Assembly: GCA_028386065.3 (NCBI GenBank)
Contig: JAKUCV010000410.1
Location: forward strand, 34,475 to 98,474
DNA from: Turnera subulata
Lineage: Eukaryota; Streptophyta; Magnoliopsida; Malpighiales; Passifloraceae
Length of the DNA: 64,000 bases
Direction: 5' to 3'
A program made the translations under genes and the position numbers. This document shows positions 1-9,715 of this stretch, piece by piece; positions within the stretch are counted from its first letter, which is position 1, and each line of letters opens with the position of its first letter. The notes under the pieces were generated by a model, which worked only from the letters and a program-made list of their open reading frames with translations, searched no databases and was not told the origin of the DNA.

Positions 1-1037
1 CTGTGGCGTCACCTCGGACAAGACTCGGATCCAATAGCATGCATTGTGTCTTGCATATAAAATGTTACTGAATATCTAGAAATGCTTCCGCTGTGCAAAT
101 GTTGATGTCCCCACAAGGTGACGAGATTGTGATTTTGATTGACTATTGGTCCTTTTGTTAATATGTGTTCTTGCTCTTATGATATGTTGGCCACGTGGTG
201 GTACTGTTTGCTGTATTTACTGTTAGATGGGTGAATTTAGGTCAGGGTGTTTCATAAAAAATTGTATGTTTATTGAATTAGGATATATGGATTATGTCTT
301 GAATAAGAATTTTATGTTTTTTGTTTGAAATATGTATTATATTTATGAATTTGGGAAAATATAAAAATTAGAAAATGAGTTAAAAGAAGGCAACATGCGG
401 GCCTCACATGACATGTGTTAGTGTCAGTGTCACAACAACTTACCTGTTATAGGAGGTAAAAAAGACAATGTGACCCGGTAAAATAAAAGTTGAGGGACAC
501 TATGAGTGATAAAAAAACAAAGAGGGATAACAACGATGAAATCAACAAATTAGAGGGACATAAAAAACTTTTTTACCCAAAAGACCCAAGTACAAGTAAA
601 AAAATAGGAGGAAACTAAACAAAAACACTGCATAACTCCACAGGACTCATTAGTTTAAGGTTCAACAACTGATTTAATCCATCTGATTACCATTCTGTAT
701 ACAATTGCATGCAAAATTACGTAGCAAAAAAGGTATTCAACTGTAGAGTTGTTCAACCTCATCGTCCACATATACATGTCTAAAACAATTTAAGATCTGG
801 GTTACGGCTACATGGAAGTAACTAATAGCATAAAACCATCAGAACTAATGAACTAGGAAGATCACACAACAGCTATAAATTAAGAAACCTTTATATCAAA
901 AAAAAAGTTAAGAAACCTAATTAAAGATACTCATCTGTGGCAACGTTATACATCAAGTTTATAAGCTAAGCATGAACGATCAAAGCAAGACTACAGGAGG
1001 AGCAATATTTAAGCAATCCTGCCCACACACAAAAGAG
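1..1037. other. intergenic, no gene seen
   Basis: AT-rich DNA downstream of the NAC gene. No coding frame with a recognisable domain is visible. The part around 360-590 has the look of a worn transposon end, but no terminal repeats could be paired. A small poly(A)-bearing insertion at 891-907 is listed separately. Confidence 0.5.
880..918 (+). repeat. poly(A) micro-insertion with 11-bp target duplication
   Basis: The 11-mer TTAAGAAACCT occurs at 880-890 and again at 908-918. Between the copies lies a 17-base insert (891-907) that is mostly A. This is the signature of target-primed retroposition in which almost only the 3' tail was copied. Similar structures occur at several other sites in this window. 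Confidence 0.55.
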
Positions 1038-2186
1038 CTAGAAGATGCCATTAAAACCGAAGAATCCATCGGATGGCTGATAAAGATCTGGGTGTTGATA
1101 ATCAAATGGATCCCTTAATAAGGACCAATCAAAATATGTGGAGTCGTCCTCCTGGCCTTGTTGTTGCTCCTGTTCCGGATCAGACACCAAGGTAGTACTA
1201 TGCATATTGCTGTTACTGTTGGCAGTAGATTCCAACGATGGTGCTGTGTCCTCATCATACATATTATAGGAAACAGGAGGTTCATGAGGGTGTGGTAGTC
1301 GCAGCTGATGATCATCTTGCGATGTAATACTAGGATTAGGCATAACAGAGTTGATGGCTTCTTGAATGTATGTGTAGTCCTGATCCTGGCCTTGTTGTTG
1401 CTGCTCTTGCAGATTAGCCACCAAGTTAGAGTGCATGTTGTTGGCTCTAGATTCGGATGATGGTCCTGCGTCCACATAATTATAGGAAAGTGGCAACCGA
1501 TGTTCTTGTGATGCAATAGGAGGCGTAAGGGACATGATATCATCAGTTTGGTGCTGCAAGTTGACGGCTTCTTCAAAATATGTGTAGCCATGATGATGAT
1601 CCTCTTCGCCTTCTTGTTGTTGCTCTTGTTCTTGTTGTTGGTGATCTTGTTTTGGTTCTTTAGCCTTATTCTTTATTCTGCAAACAGCCCACTCTTGAAA
1701 TTCCACACCAAAAAGGGTGTACTCATGCATAATCCACTCCGTCTTTATCATGTCTCCCTTTTTTGGGGTAATTTTCTTCTCTCTGGTAGTTTTGATGGTT
1801 TTGTTGGCCGGAGGAACAAAGAAGGTCAGCGACTTCTTGAAACCAATGATCACCTTCCTATCTTTTTCATTGAAAATCTTCTTATCGCCAGTGTTTGCAA
1901 TCCACTTCCCTCCATTAAGAACATCATCATCCATACTTCTTCTTGGCCTCTTCCCGTTCTTATTCTTTCGCTCTCTACGAAAGAAATAATACCTCTCCCT
2001 GTCGTTGAGGTGAGGATGATCCTGGTGAATACCAGGTAGTAGCCATGGCTCGGTTTTATAGACATCCACTTCCGGAATTAGTGGGAATTGGCTTCCACGT
2101 AAAATCTTCCCCTTCAGGAATACTATTAGGGTTTCATCCTCGGGATTGAACCGAAACCCTGGAGGAAGGAAAGCCCCAGCATCCAT
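1038..2186 (-). CDS. NAC domain transcription factor, intronless, with repeated C-terminus
   Basis: A 382-residue protein in one uninterrupted frame. NAC proteins are plant-specific nuclear DNA-binding transcription factors. The NAC domain covers about residues 7-175: subdomain A reads LPPGFRFNPEDETLIVFL, B/C include the IPEVDVYKTEPWLLP and ERYYFFRRERK segments, and D/E end in TEWIMHEYTL and WAVCRIKNK. Two things are odd. NAC genes usually have two introns in the domain, and none is seen here. Subdomain D carries a Lys/Thr-rich stretch (about 126-147) where a short GRAP-type loop is usual. The C-terminal half is Gln-rich, with an imperfectly repeated block (about 200-262, 271-341, and a partial copy from 349) containing TYFEEA/TYIQEA/TYFDW. 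The start is the first ATG, right before the domain, with a TATA box 127 bp upstream. The exact NAC subgroup is not recognised. Confidence 0.9.
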   Translation of the reverse strand: MDAGAFLPPGFRFNPEDETLIVFLKGKILRGSQFPLIPEVDVYKTEPWLLPGIHQDHPHLNDRERYYFFRRERKNKNGKRPRRSMDDDVLNGGKWIANTGDKKIFNEKDRKVIIGFKKSLTFFVPPANKTIKTTREKKITPKKGDMIKTEWIMHEYTLFGVEFQEWAVCRIKNKAKEPKQDHQQQEQEQQQEGEEDHHHGYTYFEEAVNLQHQTDDIMSLTPPIASQEHRLPLSYNYVDAGPSSESRANNMHSNLVANLQEQQQQGQDQDYTYIQEAINSVMPNPSITSQDDHQLRLPHPHEPPVSYNMYDEDTAPSLESTANSNSNMHSTTLVSDPEQEQQQGQEDDSTYFDWSLLRDPFDYQHPDLYQPSDGFFGFNGIF

Positions 2187-2312
2187 CTCTCGTTATTAGA
2201 AAGCTAGCTACTATCTCTAAAAAAAAAAAAAAAAAGGCAAGGTACGTAAAGAGAAAGTGTATTGTGTGAACGTATTATTGTGGAATACAATTGAGATCTG
2301 TCAGTATGTGCA

Positions 2313-2320
2313 TATTTATA
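2313..2320 (-). promoter_or_regulatory. TATA box of the NAC gene
   Basis: On the minus strand this reads TATAAATA and lies about 127 bp upstream of the NAC start codon, a normal distance once a 5' leader of roughly 90-100 bases is allowed for. The assignment rests on sequence and position only. Confidence 0.55.
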
Positions 2321-2718
2321 GGGTAACCAGGCCATATCCAAGTAGCACTCGGTTTTGGTCATTTATTTTTAATTTGTTCCCTAATTTTTATTTTTTTTTC
2401 CTCCGTGTGAAGTGATAAATATATTAATATACATCTTCTTCGTGTGTTTTTTTTTTTAATTCTAGAAATGTAATCTCATGTTCTTTTCTCTGTTTATCCT
2501 TTTAATTATCTGCTATTAATTCAGCTAATTAGCTTAAACCGCGTCAGAATCTTAAGCCTTTGCCTCTTATGTTAACCCTACCAATTAAGCAGCAAAACCC
2601 TATTATATAGTATCTATGATATATATATTGACAATTAGATTTTTATCTTATGTATATGTAACAATTATAACCTTTATTTCGAGATCTATATATATATATA
2701 TAGACAGATAGATACTAA

Positions 2719-2760
2719 TCGATGGACTTTATTTTTTTGAGGGCAGTCGATGGACTTTAT
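2719..2760 (-). repeat. poly(A) micro-insertion with 14-bp target duplication
   Basis: The 14-mer TCGATGGACTTTAT is present at 2719-2732 and 2747-2760, with no mismatch. The 14-base insert between them (2733-2746) reads CTGCCCTCAAAAAA on the minus strand, that is, a few bases followed by an A tail. Confidence 0.65.
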
Positions 2761-3411
2761 TAATATACTGTCATGTATAAAGAATGAGTGAGCACTCAAA
2801 TCAAAACCCTGCAAGCCAATTTATACATCCTCAATTCCAAGCTTTATTAATATACTGTCATGTCACATAATATTTTCCTGATTTTGTGAGGTTTATTTCC
2901 TCAAGCTATAGTAAATTGAGGGAGGCCCAGAGACACCATAGAATGGACTATTATTAAGAGCTCAAGTTGGGCCTGCTGCTGCTAAGGTCCACCCATCTCC
3001 CGTTAATAAACGACCCAAATCCAAAATGTATATGCGGCTATATATCACAGTATGGCTGGTTTAGGTGGTTTAGGTTGTTGAAGCATCCTATATATTGCAT
3101 CAACTGTGCATTTTTTTAATTGATTGCCTTAATTTCTGTCATATTTGATAGTTTTATGAACTTGGAATTTTACTTTTTGTGTTTCAATTCATGGGTCTTA
3201 ATTTATCCATGTAATTTAGATGATTTTGGAGGTCCATTACAGAAACCGGTCACTTTGCTAGTATAGTGTGATGCATGTATGTAGGGGGGCATATGGATAT
3301 GGTCCTTGGACTATGGAGCTCTCTCTAAAAGCTTCTCTGTATTTTGTTTATATGCTCAAAAAAAAAAAGCACGGTCAAAAAAGCTTCAAGGACACGCAAC
3401 TCACAAAACAT

Positions 3412-3633
3412 AAATGTGATTTTCTTTACCAATGTGGGGTTGGCTTAAGTGGTAAGCGACTTGTTCCGCTTAAACGAGGTCTCGAATTCGAGTCTTCGTG
3501 CATGCAGAAAATCCCCATTGGGAGGCTCACCCACCATAGCCAGGTGCGCGACCCGGGTCGGATCCGGATTAGTCGGGGCAAAACTCCGGATACGGGATGG
3601 GCAACCAAAAAAATAAATGTGGTTTTCTTTGTC
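3412..3633 (+). mobile_element. full-length tRNA-derived SINE with target duplication
   Basis: The element spans about 3431-3614. Its 5' part is tRNA-like, with a box A-like TGGCTTAAGTGG (3441-3452) and a box B-like segment around 3478-3494. The body contains CGACCCGGGTCGGATCCGG and ATTAGTCGGGGC, similar to plant Au-like SINE bodies as I recall them. It ends in ACC followed by an A-rich tail. It is flanked by an imperfect direct repeat of about 19 bp (3412-3430 and 3615-3633, two or three mismatches), which marks the insertion. RNA polymerase III transcription is expected for such elements. The reading frame across it has no coding meaning. Confidence 0.8.
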
Positions 3634-3639
3634 CTGATG

Positions 3640-4930
3640 TGGAGCATGCATTTTTTAAACCTATTTGGGGACCCATTGCACATATATTATAATACATACC
3701 AATTGTTTGTTGGCGTTTGATCAAATATATGAGTAATGGTTAACTAATTGTGAGTGAAAATGCCAATCTTCCCTCTTCTTCTCTCTTTTCTTTCTTTGTA
3801 ATTAGAATAGTCACAGAATGAGCTAGAAAAGAGGATAGTGACTCTAATTTATTAGATCATAGAAAGATACAATATTGATCACATATACTAAATCAAACAA
3901 ATCTCTAAAAGGTTCGAGAGACACTAACATGACAATTTACCCACCATCTTTTTTGTCACAAAGCCACTCAATGACCCTCCTCCTTTACACCAAATTAATC
4001 ATACAGGGAAAAAATGAAAAGTAAAGAAACACTGACGCATACACACTGAAATTTAATTAATTAACCAATCCAGCTAATTAAGTGCACCAAATTAGAATCC
4101 TCCATGTGATCAAATACCTATGCTCCTCCACCACCTGTCCCAATATAAATCAAAAGAAAAAAAGGATTAATATATGGTGTATCACCTCTCTTTAAAAGAA
4201 AAAAGAAAAAAGATACCTAATATGCTATATCTTTCACCATTGTCTACGATTAAATCTATGATTTTTCTTGCGTCAAAAAATAAATATAAATAGACAGATA
4301 AAAGTGAACACCACTAGCTAGGGCAGGTCAATATCATAATCAATGTACAACTTTGGCCACTTCAAGAAATTTCATGCTAAAAACAAGTTTGGCAACACAT
4401 CATTGTCACACAGCATAGAGGGCACCAGATGCTCTTCAAGCTCCCAACAGAAAAATAATTGGCTTAAAGCAATTGAGTGTTAATTAAGTTATAAATCCGT
4501 ATACCTATATTACAAATTACTAATAATTCTATCTTAAAGCGGTAGACAGAACGAAACTGTCTAAAAAGATGTTCATGAATTGTGGCCAGCTTTAAAGAAG
4601 AGAAGACACATATGTCACCGGTGAGTTACTCACAGGTGAAACTGCATTTCAATGGCATTAATTACTTCCAAAATTTCTTTAAAGATCTAGAAGTTTGAGA
4701 ATCAAGCCACTTTTAAAAGGACATCATGAGGCTTTAAATAATGCATGCCTTTGAAATTTAAAACCATCAAATCTTGCTAGACTCCCTAAAGAATAATTAT
4801 ATAATTAATCCCACTTTCATGTTAGTTTTTCTTGTTTTTTTTCAAGGGCGGTACTGGTGTATAAAAAATACAGAGAGAGAGAGAGAGAGAAGCAATCGAT
4901 AGATGTTGATATGCTTACAGGAGATGAAGA
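3640..4930. other. intergenic, 3' side of RCI2 gene
   Basis: AT-rich sequence with a (GA)n run at about 4870-4891. It probably includes the 3' untranslated region and terminator of the RCI2 gene next to 4934. No other gene, RNA gene or repeat is recognised. Confidence 0.45.
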
Positions 4931-4933
4931 TCA

Positions 4934-5287
4934 TCACTTGGTGATGGCATAGATTGCATAGATAATCCCAGGGATGTACCCAAAAAGGGTCAGGACCAGA
5001 CAGATCCAGAACTCCACCTACAGGCACCAATAATAACATCACCAAACTTCTTTAGAAGAATTTCAATCAAAAATAGGAACAACTAATCAAAACCAAAACT
5101 ACTTACTGGACTACTTGATTAGAGATTGAACAAGCATATATATGTTCATAATTAATCATATAAACAGTCCTGGTTGAATTAATTAAGCATCCATATATAC
5201 CTGGCAACCAAACTTGAGGAAGACACCAAGAGGAGGCAAGAGGATGGCCAAGAGGATGTCTACGCAATTAGCTGTGCTATCTGACAT
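4934..5287 (-). CDS. RCI2: RCI2/LTI6-type (Pmp3/UPF0057) small hydrophobic membrane protein
   Basis: Two exons, 5287-5201 and 5017-4934, joined at a phase-0 GT-AG intron, give 56 residues. This matches the usual 52-60 for the family. Residues 1-29 read MSDSTANCVDILLAILLPPL... followed by GVFLKFGCQ. Residues 30-56 carry VEFWICLVLTLFGYIPG and end in IYAIYAITK. The two halves are transmembrane helices separated by the FGC-VEFWICLVLT signature of Pmp3 proteins. These plasma-membrane proteolipids help keep membrane potential and limit Na+ entry, and plant members are induced by cold, salt and ABA. Two CACGTG cores and a TATA box lie upstream. The gene is short and split, so it is easily missed by a single-frame scan. 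It has no truncation or frame damage. Confidence 0.95.
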
Positions 5288-5470
5288 CTTTGCTGCTGAT
5301 GATGTTGATGATCACTTGTTGTTCTTCTTTCTAGTTTGAAATATGAACTTGGAAGAAGATCAATTTGATGGAGCAAAAGAAAGATATACTAGTAATTTTG
5401 ATCTGGTTGCTAACTACCTTTGAAGAAGAAGAAGACCACTAATGACAGACATAGGGGATGATAAGGGTGC

Positions 5471-5477
5471 TTATATA
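5471..5477 (-). promoter_or_regulatory. TATA box of RCI2 gene
   Basis: TATATAA on the minus strand, about 185 bp upstream of the RCI2 start codon. It lies downstream of a G-box (relative to the minus strand), as expected for the core promoter. Confidence 0.5.
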
Positions 5478-5512
5478 GAGAGAGATGATGTCTTGTCCAC
5501 AGAAGAAGAATC

Positions 5513-5518
5513 CACGTG
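5513..5518. promoter_or_regulatory. G-box / ABRE core upstream of RCI2
   Basis: CACGTG followed by TC on the plus strand, about 36 bp upstream of the TATA box. Such ABRE-type G-boxes bind bZIP (ABF/AREB) and bHLH factors. Together with a second CACGTG at 5786-5791 this fits stress/ABA induction, as known for the family. Activity is inferred. Confidence 0.45.
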
Positions 5519-5785
5519 TCAGCAACCCACTTAATGTTTGATACACACGGGAGAAACAGACACATCAAACTGTTTTACTAACATAACACGGTTAAGGAAA
5601 GATGCATGCATGCATTGCCTTAACTTTTGACTTGCCGGTGTCATAAAAATTCAAGAACCAGAATATTAATTCTATTAATTAAGAGTAATAGTAGTTTTTT
5701 TAGCAGAAAAAAAGAAAGAGTGGTAGCTTGTTGGGTTTTTGGATCAGAATGTACAGCTCAGGGTCATAAATTGAGAGGAACGTGC

Positions 5786-5791
5786 CACGTG
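5786..5791. promoter_or_regulatory. second G-box core upstream of RCI2
   Basis: GCCACGTGCTG context, about 270 bp further upstream of the first CACGTG. Classed as a possible distal ABRE/G-box element by sequence only. Confidence 0.35.
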
Positions 5792-6857
5792 CTGGGCATC
5801 CATGTGCTTTCGCTTTCTGGGCACTGCAGCAAAACGTTTATCGATTAATTCTCTTTCACACGCATCCAAACTTAAATTCTTTTTAATCTCCTCCTGTTCA
5901 AGTTTGTTGGGTAAGACACAAGATTTGGAATTGAGGATGTTAGTAAGTGGATAATTAAGTGTTAGTTGCAATGAGCAAGATTTGTGTGCCAAATATCTAG
6001 TCTCAAAAAAAAAAGATTGAGAACAGTCCAGTCTAAACCACCGGACTCCGCGAGCGCAAAACCTCGAGCGACTCGAGCTCTAGTTAAAATCGCTTGATTA
6101 CCACTTAGATCAAGCCACATAGGTTGCAGAGGTGTGTGGAGAAGTTGGGACAAGTGATGATGCAATGATGCATTGTGGATCAGACAGAACTGTTAATCTC
6201 CAGACCAAACTGTCAAACGAGATCTAACGGCTCGTAGGTTGCCGCGTAGACCATGAACAACGGCAGTTGGAGTTAAGAGGAGGTTGGGGCACAATTAATT
6301 TAATTTAACTTTTAAAACTTTGATTATCTCATGGATTAGGACACACATATCCATTTGATTGTGAAGCAAAAACTAAAGAAAAACACACAGACACATACAG
6401 ACACTCCTCAAGAGTTGACATTTTAATTTGACTATCAGAAGAAGTGACCGACCTAAGCACAGTCCCATGTGTGCCAGTTATGGGTTTTCATTGCAATCAA
6501 CAAAAAAATCCAGTACATTTGTCCCTCTTTGTTTTTTCATGTGAAGTAACACGTGGCACATCTAGCTAAGCTATGACTTGTGATCTCTTGAAGTTTCTTT
6601 TTTCTAGTTACTAGTTTACTTCAGTTGGAGCAGAGTCAAAGGTAAAGGAACACGGAAAATCAGCGGGAAGTTAAAACAATTTCTTGAGATTTTTTGTTAA
6701 TAGACCCTGACTGATTGATTATAATTAACTTAGCCGGCTAGCCATCCCGAAGAATATTGTCAAATGGGAGTACTAATGAAGTTTGAATCCATATCTATCT
6801 GGAAAGAAAAAGCTTTATCAAAAGACGTCACTTTATGAATTGTGATTAGCTACCCTT

Positions 6858-6970
6858 ATTTTTTTTTTCCATCCTGTATAGTTCTTATCGAGTATCTTTT
6901 GCCCCGATTAATCCAGACTTGATCCTAATCGCACATATAATTATGATGGGTGAATCTTCCAATAATTTTT
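6858..6970 (-). mobile_element. SINE 3' fragment (same family as 3431-3614)
   Basis: Read on the minus strand, this contains CTGGATTAATCGGGGCAAAA followed by GATACTCG and ends in GGATGG plus an A tail. It is the 3' half of the SINE seen complete at 3431-3614, with several substitutions. The 5' (tRNA-like) half is absent. The left side of this fragment (plus coordinates 6920-6970) has been tandemly duplicated. Confidence 0.6.
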
Positions 6971-7021
6971 TGATCCTAATCGCACATATAATTATGATGG
7001 GTGAATCTTCCAATAATTTTT
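6920..7021. repeat. 51-bp perfect tandem duplication
   Basis: Bases 6920-6970 are repeated directly at 6971-7021 with no visible mismatch. The unit starts with TGATCCTAATCGCAC and ends in AATAATTTTTT. Perfect identity in fast-evolving intergenic DNA suggests a recent event or replication slippage. Confidence 0.85.
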
Positions 7022-7132
7022 TTTGCATATACGAAGACTAGTATATGAAATCTCTCATGAGCAGAAGCTAATGGCTTACTACTTAATTGAAGCAACCAAC
7101 CTTGACAACCTTGTTTCTTATTTAGCATTTCC

Positions 7133-7187
7133 AACTAATTATGTGTACTTTTGACCAAAAAAAAAAAAAAAACTAATTATGTGTACT
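7133..7187 (+). repeat. poly(A) micro-insertion with 17-bp target duplication
   Basis: AACTAATTATGTGTACT is perfectly repeated at 7133-7149 and 7171-7187. The 21-base insert (7150-7170) is TTTGACC followed by 14 A. The ACC-A(n) ending is the same as that of the complete SINE at 3431-3614, so it is best explained as an extremely 5'-truncated SINE copy. Confidence 0.75.
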
Positions 7188-8068
7188 ACTTTTTATCTTT
7201 TCCGGAGGAAGAATGATTCTATTACTCACTAGCGTCGGATTAAATCCTACCCAACAAAAGGTACGACATATTAGGTTGGATGGGATGTATCCTACATGTG
7301 TCGTATATCCTTTTAGCATCATCATTATGTAACGAAACCCATAATACTGATAATATATATAACAACAGTGCTATTAAACCAATTCATCATTAATTTGGTG
7401 GATATATTTTGGTCCAAGAAAACTCTCATGTTTGCTCTAAGATTGGATCGGTGTGGAATCAAAATTGCATGTGTTCAAGAATACACTTTTAAGCATTAAA
7501 CAATTGAATATATGTGCACAAAATTATTAGATGGCCTTGGATGGGAATCAATTATGTTTAAAGAAAGGAACTTTGCCAAAAGGATGGATATGCACTTTAT
7601 ACGTGCCACAAAAGTTGGCGCAAAATGGGATTTGCTAGTTGTGCAATATTCCTTGGTCATGGGGGACCTTTTGCACTTGCCTTTCCTCTTGTAAGACAAA
7701 TTGTGTTTGCGTGGAGTGTGGTAGGAGAGCTTTTGTTAATTAATCATGATCCCATGGTCTCAGGCTGAAAATTAGGGGACCCTAGCGTTAATCCTCATGA
7801 ACCCACTCAACCAAATTTCCTTCTATTGGGTTTAGTGAGTAAAAATATTTGGTACCACCTAATTTACAAGAATCAAGTTTGGATCTCCTTATATGTGTAT
7901 ATATACAAGTATAACACTCTGATTATCTATAGAGTTGAAGGTTTCAGTTGTTTGAACTAAGGGGTGGTGATATTTGCACTCCCACATTTTATAGCTGCAC
8001 TCCACTTCCTCTTATTATGACTAAATTAACCTTCTTTCTATTTTGCATCCTAATAAATTTTGCTTTGT

Positions 8069-8109
8069 AAATTGCAAATGTGTTGGGATAAAAAAAAATT
8101 GCAAATGTG
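8069..8109 (+). repeat. poly(A) micro-insertion with 14-bp target duplication
   Basis: AAATTGCAAATGTG occurs at 8069-8082 and 8096-8109. The 13-base insert (8083-8095) is TTGGGAT plus A residues. A perfect duplication around a tail-only insert indicates retroposition. Confidence 0.7.
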
Positions 8110-8554
8110 CTGCTGTATAGGTGGCGCTTAAAAAGTGGGCAAACTTTGAAACACTCCCACACGTCCAGTTTTGCCTCAAAGGTTTCTGTTTTATTTTGCA
8201 TTGTTTATTTTTATTTTATAATGCTGGTTGGGGAAGAAATGAAAATTTTTCACAGAAACAAATCTTGTGATTATTTCCTTTCCTATTGGGATTATTTTCC
8301 CAAAAGATAAAAGTGACTAACAATTATAACTGTATACTAGTTGAATAAAAGGAATTGTGCCTCATTTGCAACTCACTTGTAATAAGCCACCTCAGTTAAA
8401 TTGTATATTCTTTTAAAGAATTGAAGTAGGCCTTTTCTAAAATTGAAATGATTTTATGCAAGATATAGGCTGAAATCTTTTTTCCCAAAATTTAGAATTG
8501 AAATTCTCAAAAAAGTGGATTACATTAAAAAAATGTATATCAAACGCATATAAG

Positions 8555-8594
8555 AAAATAAGATAAGATGCTGTTTCTAAAAAAAATAAGATAA
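8555..8594 (+). repeat. micro-insertion with 12-bp target duplication
   Basis: AAAATAAGATAA is present at 8555-8566 and 8583-8594 around a 16-base insert ending in four A. The flanks are themselves A-rich, so chance similarity is more likely than for the 7133-7187 case. Confidence 0.45.
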
Positions 8595-9480
8595 TTATGC
8601 TAAAATGGAAAATTTTGATTTTTAATTATTTTACCTTGTTTTCATATTAAACATATTTAATATACGCAACTCATGGGCATATCAATTTTTGTAAAAGACT
8701 TCGTAAATAAAGACCATATCACTCGTTGCAAGGATAAGAATAAAATGATTTTTCTTTGACAGCACAATTGTAAAGTACGAGGCGAAATTTAATGAACTGG
8801 AAGAGAAACATACAAGGTCAATTAAGTTATTAGAAAAAATAAAAAGATAAAGTGGAATGCGGTTGGAGTGCGAATATCGCCTCCCTGAACTAAGAGACAA
8901 CCTTATGAAGAATTTTGTCAACTACTCAGTGCTCACATTAATTGTACCCTAACAAACAAACAAAAATGGAGGTCAATAAACAAGAATGATATGCTTTGTG
9001 ACATTGATTTATGGTTTACTATTCTTTTTCCTTTTTTCTTCCTTGTATTTAGTTAGTACTTAGTAGGGCGGAAGCAGCAAATCAATGGCCCAAAATGCTG
9101 CAAAGTTCCCTGACATTTCCTTTCGGCCCATTTCCTTCACAAAACCAATATGTATACATAGGCATATATGTATGCCTTGAATCTAACAATAATATGAGCC
9201 AACTTCCATTTAGATCCATGATCCATTAAATGGGTCAGTACAGCATTTCATCCCTGTACTACTACATTAATCTCCTATATTTTGGACCACTGAGCCCAGG
9301 TAGTAGTGATCTTTCCATTCCAGGCACCTAATTTCCTCCTCTTTGATGTGAAAACTCCTACATGCATGCATCCAGCCGACCAGTTAAAGGTAATCAATAT
9401 AATCTGGAGCAGGTCCTCATTTAAGGTCATCTCTGGCTACATGAAATGAACACTCACTAACTAACAAAACCAATTAAATA

Positions 9481-9517
9481 GGGACCATTTTTTTCCTTTA
9501 TGATTTGGGACCATTTT
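9481..9517 (-). repeat. micro-insertion with 11-bp target duplication
   Basis: GGGACCATTTT occurs at 9481-9491 and 9507-9517 around a 15-base insert that is A-rich on the minus strand. The form resembles the other tail-only insertions, but the tail is not a clean poly(A). Confidence 0.45.
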
Positions 9518-9618
9518 GTGTAATATAGTATTATTCATGGCTCACTCATGACATGAGGTTCTAGAAAGTACGTATTATCAAGGATGCAATTTGGGAGCAC
9601 ACTTTCAGTAGGTATGGT

Positions 9619-9715
9619 GCAATACCATGTTATTTTTTTTGGTTTCCAATTCGATATCCTGAGTTTTGCCCCGATTAATCCGGATTCGACTCGAGGCGCG
9701 CAATACTATGTTATT
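9619..9715 (-). mobile_element. 5'-truncated SINE with 16-bp target duplication
   Basis: The insert is 9635-9699. On the minus strand it reads CGAGTCGAATCCGG, then ATTAATCGGGGCAAAACTC, and ends in GGAAACC plus an A tail. This is the 3' third of the family represented at 3431-3614. Flanking repeats GCAATACCATGTTATT (9619-9634) and GCAATACTATGTTATT (9700-9715) differ at one base, so the copy entered already truncated. Confidence 0.8.

Noticed and set aside
3268..3720. 150-residue open frame
   Set aside because: It spans the SINE and its flanks and has no protein similarity.
5995..6130. Possible tRNA-like SINE on the minus strand (GGCTTGATCTAAGTGG)
   Set aside because: A box A-like string and a T run exist, but no clear body, tail or target duplication was found.
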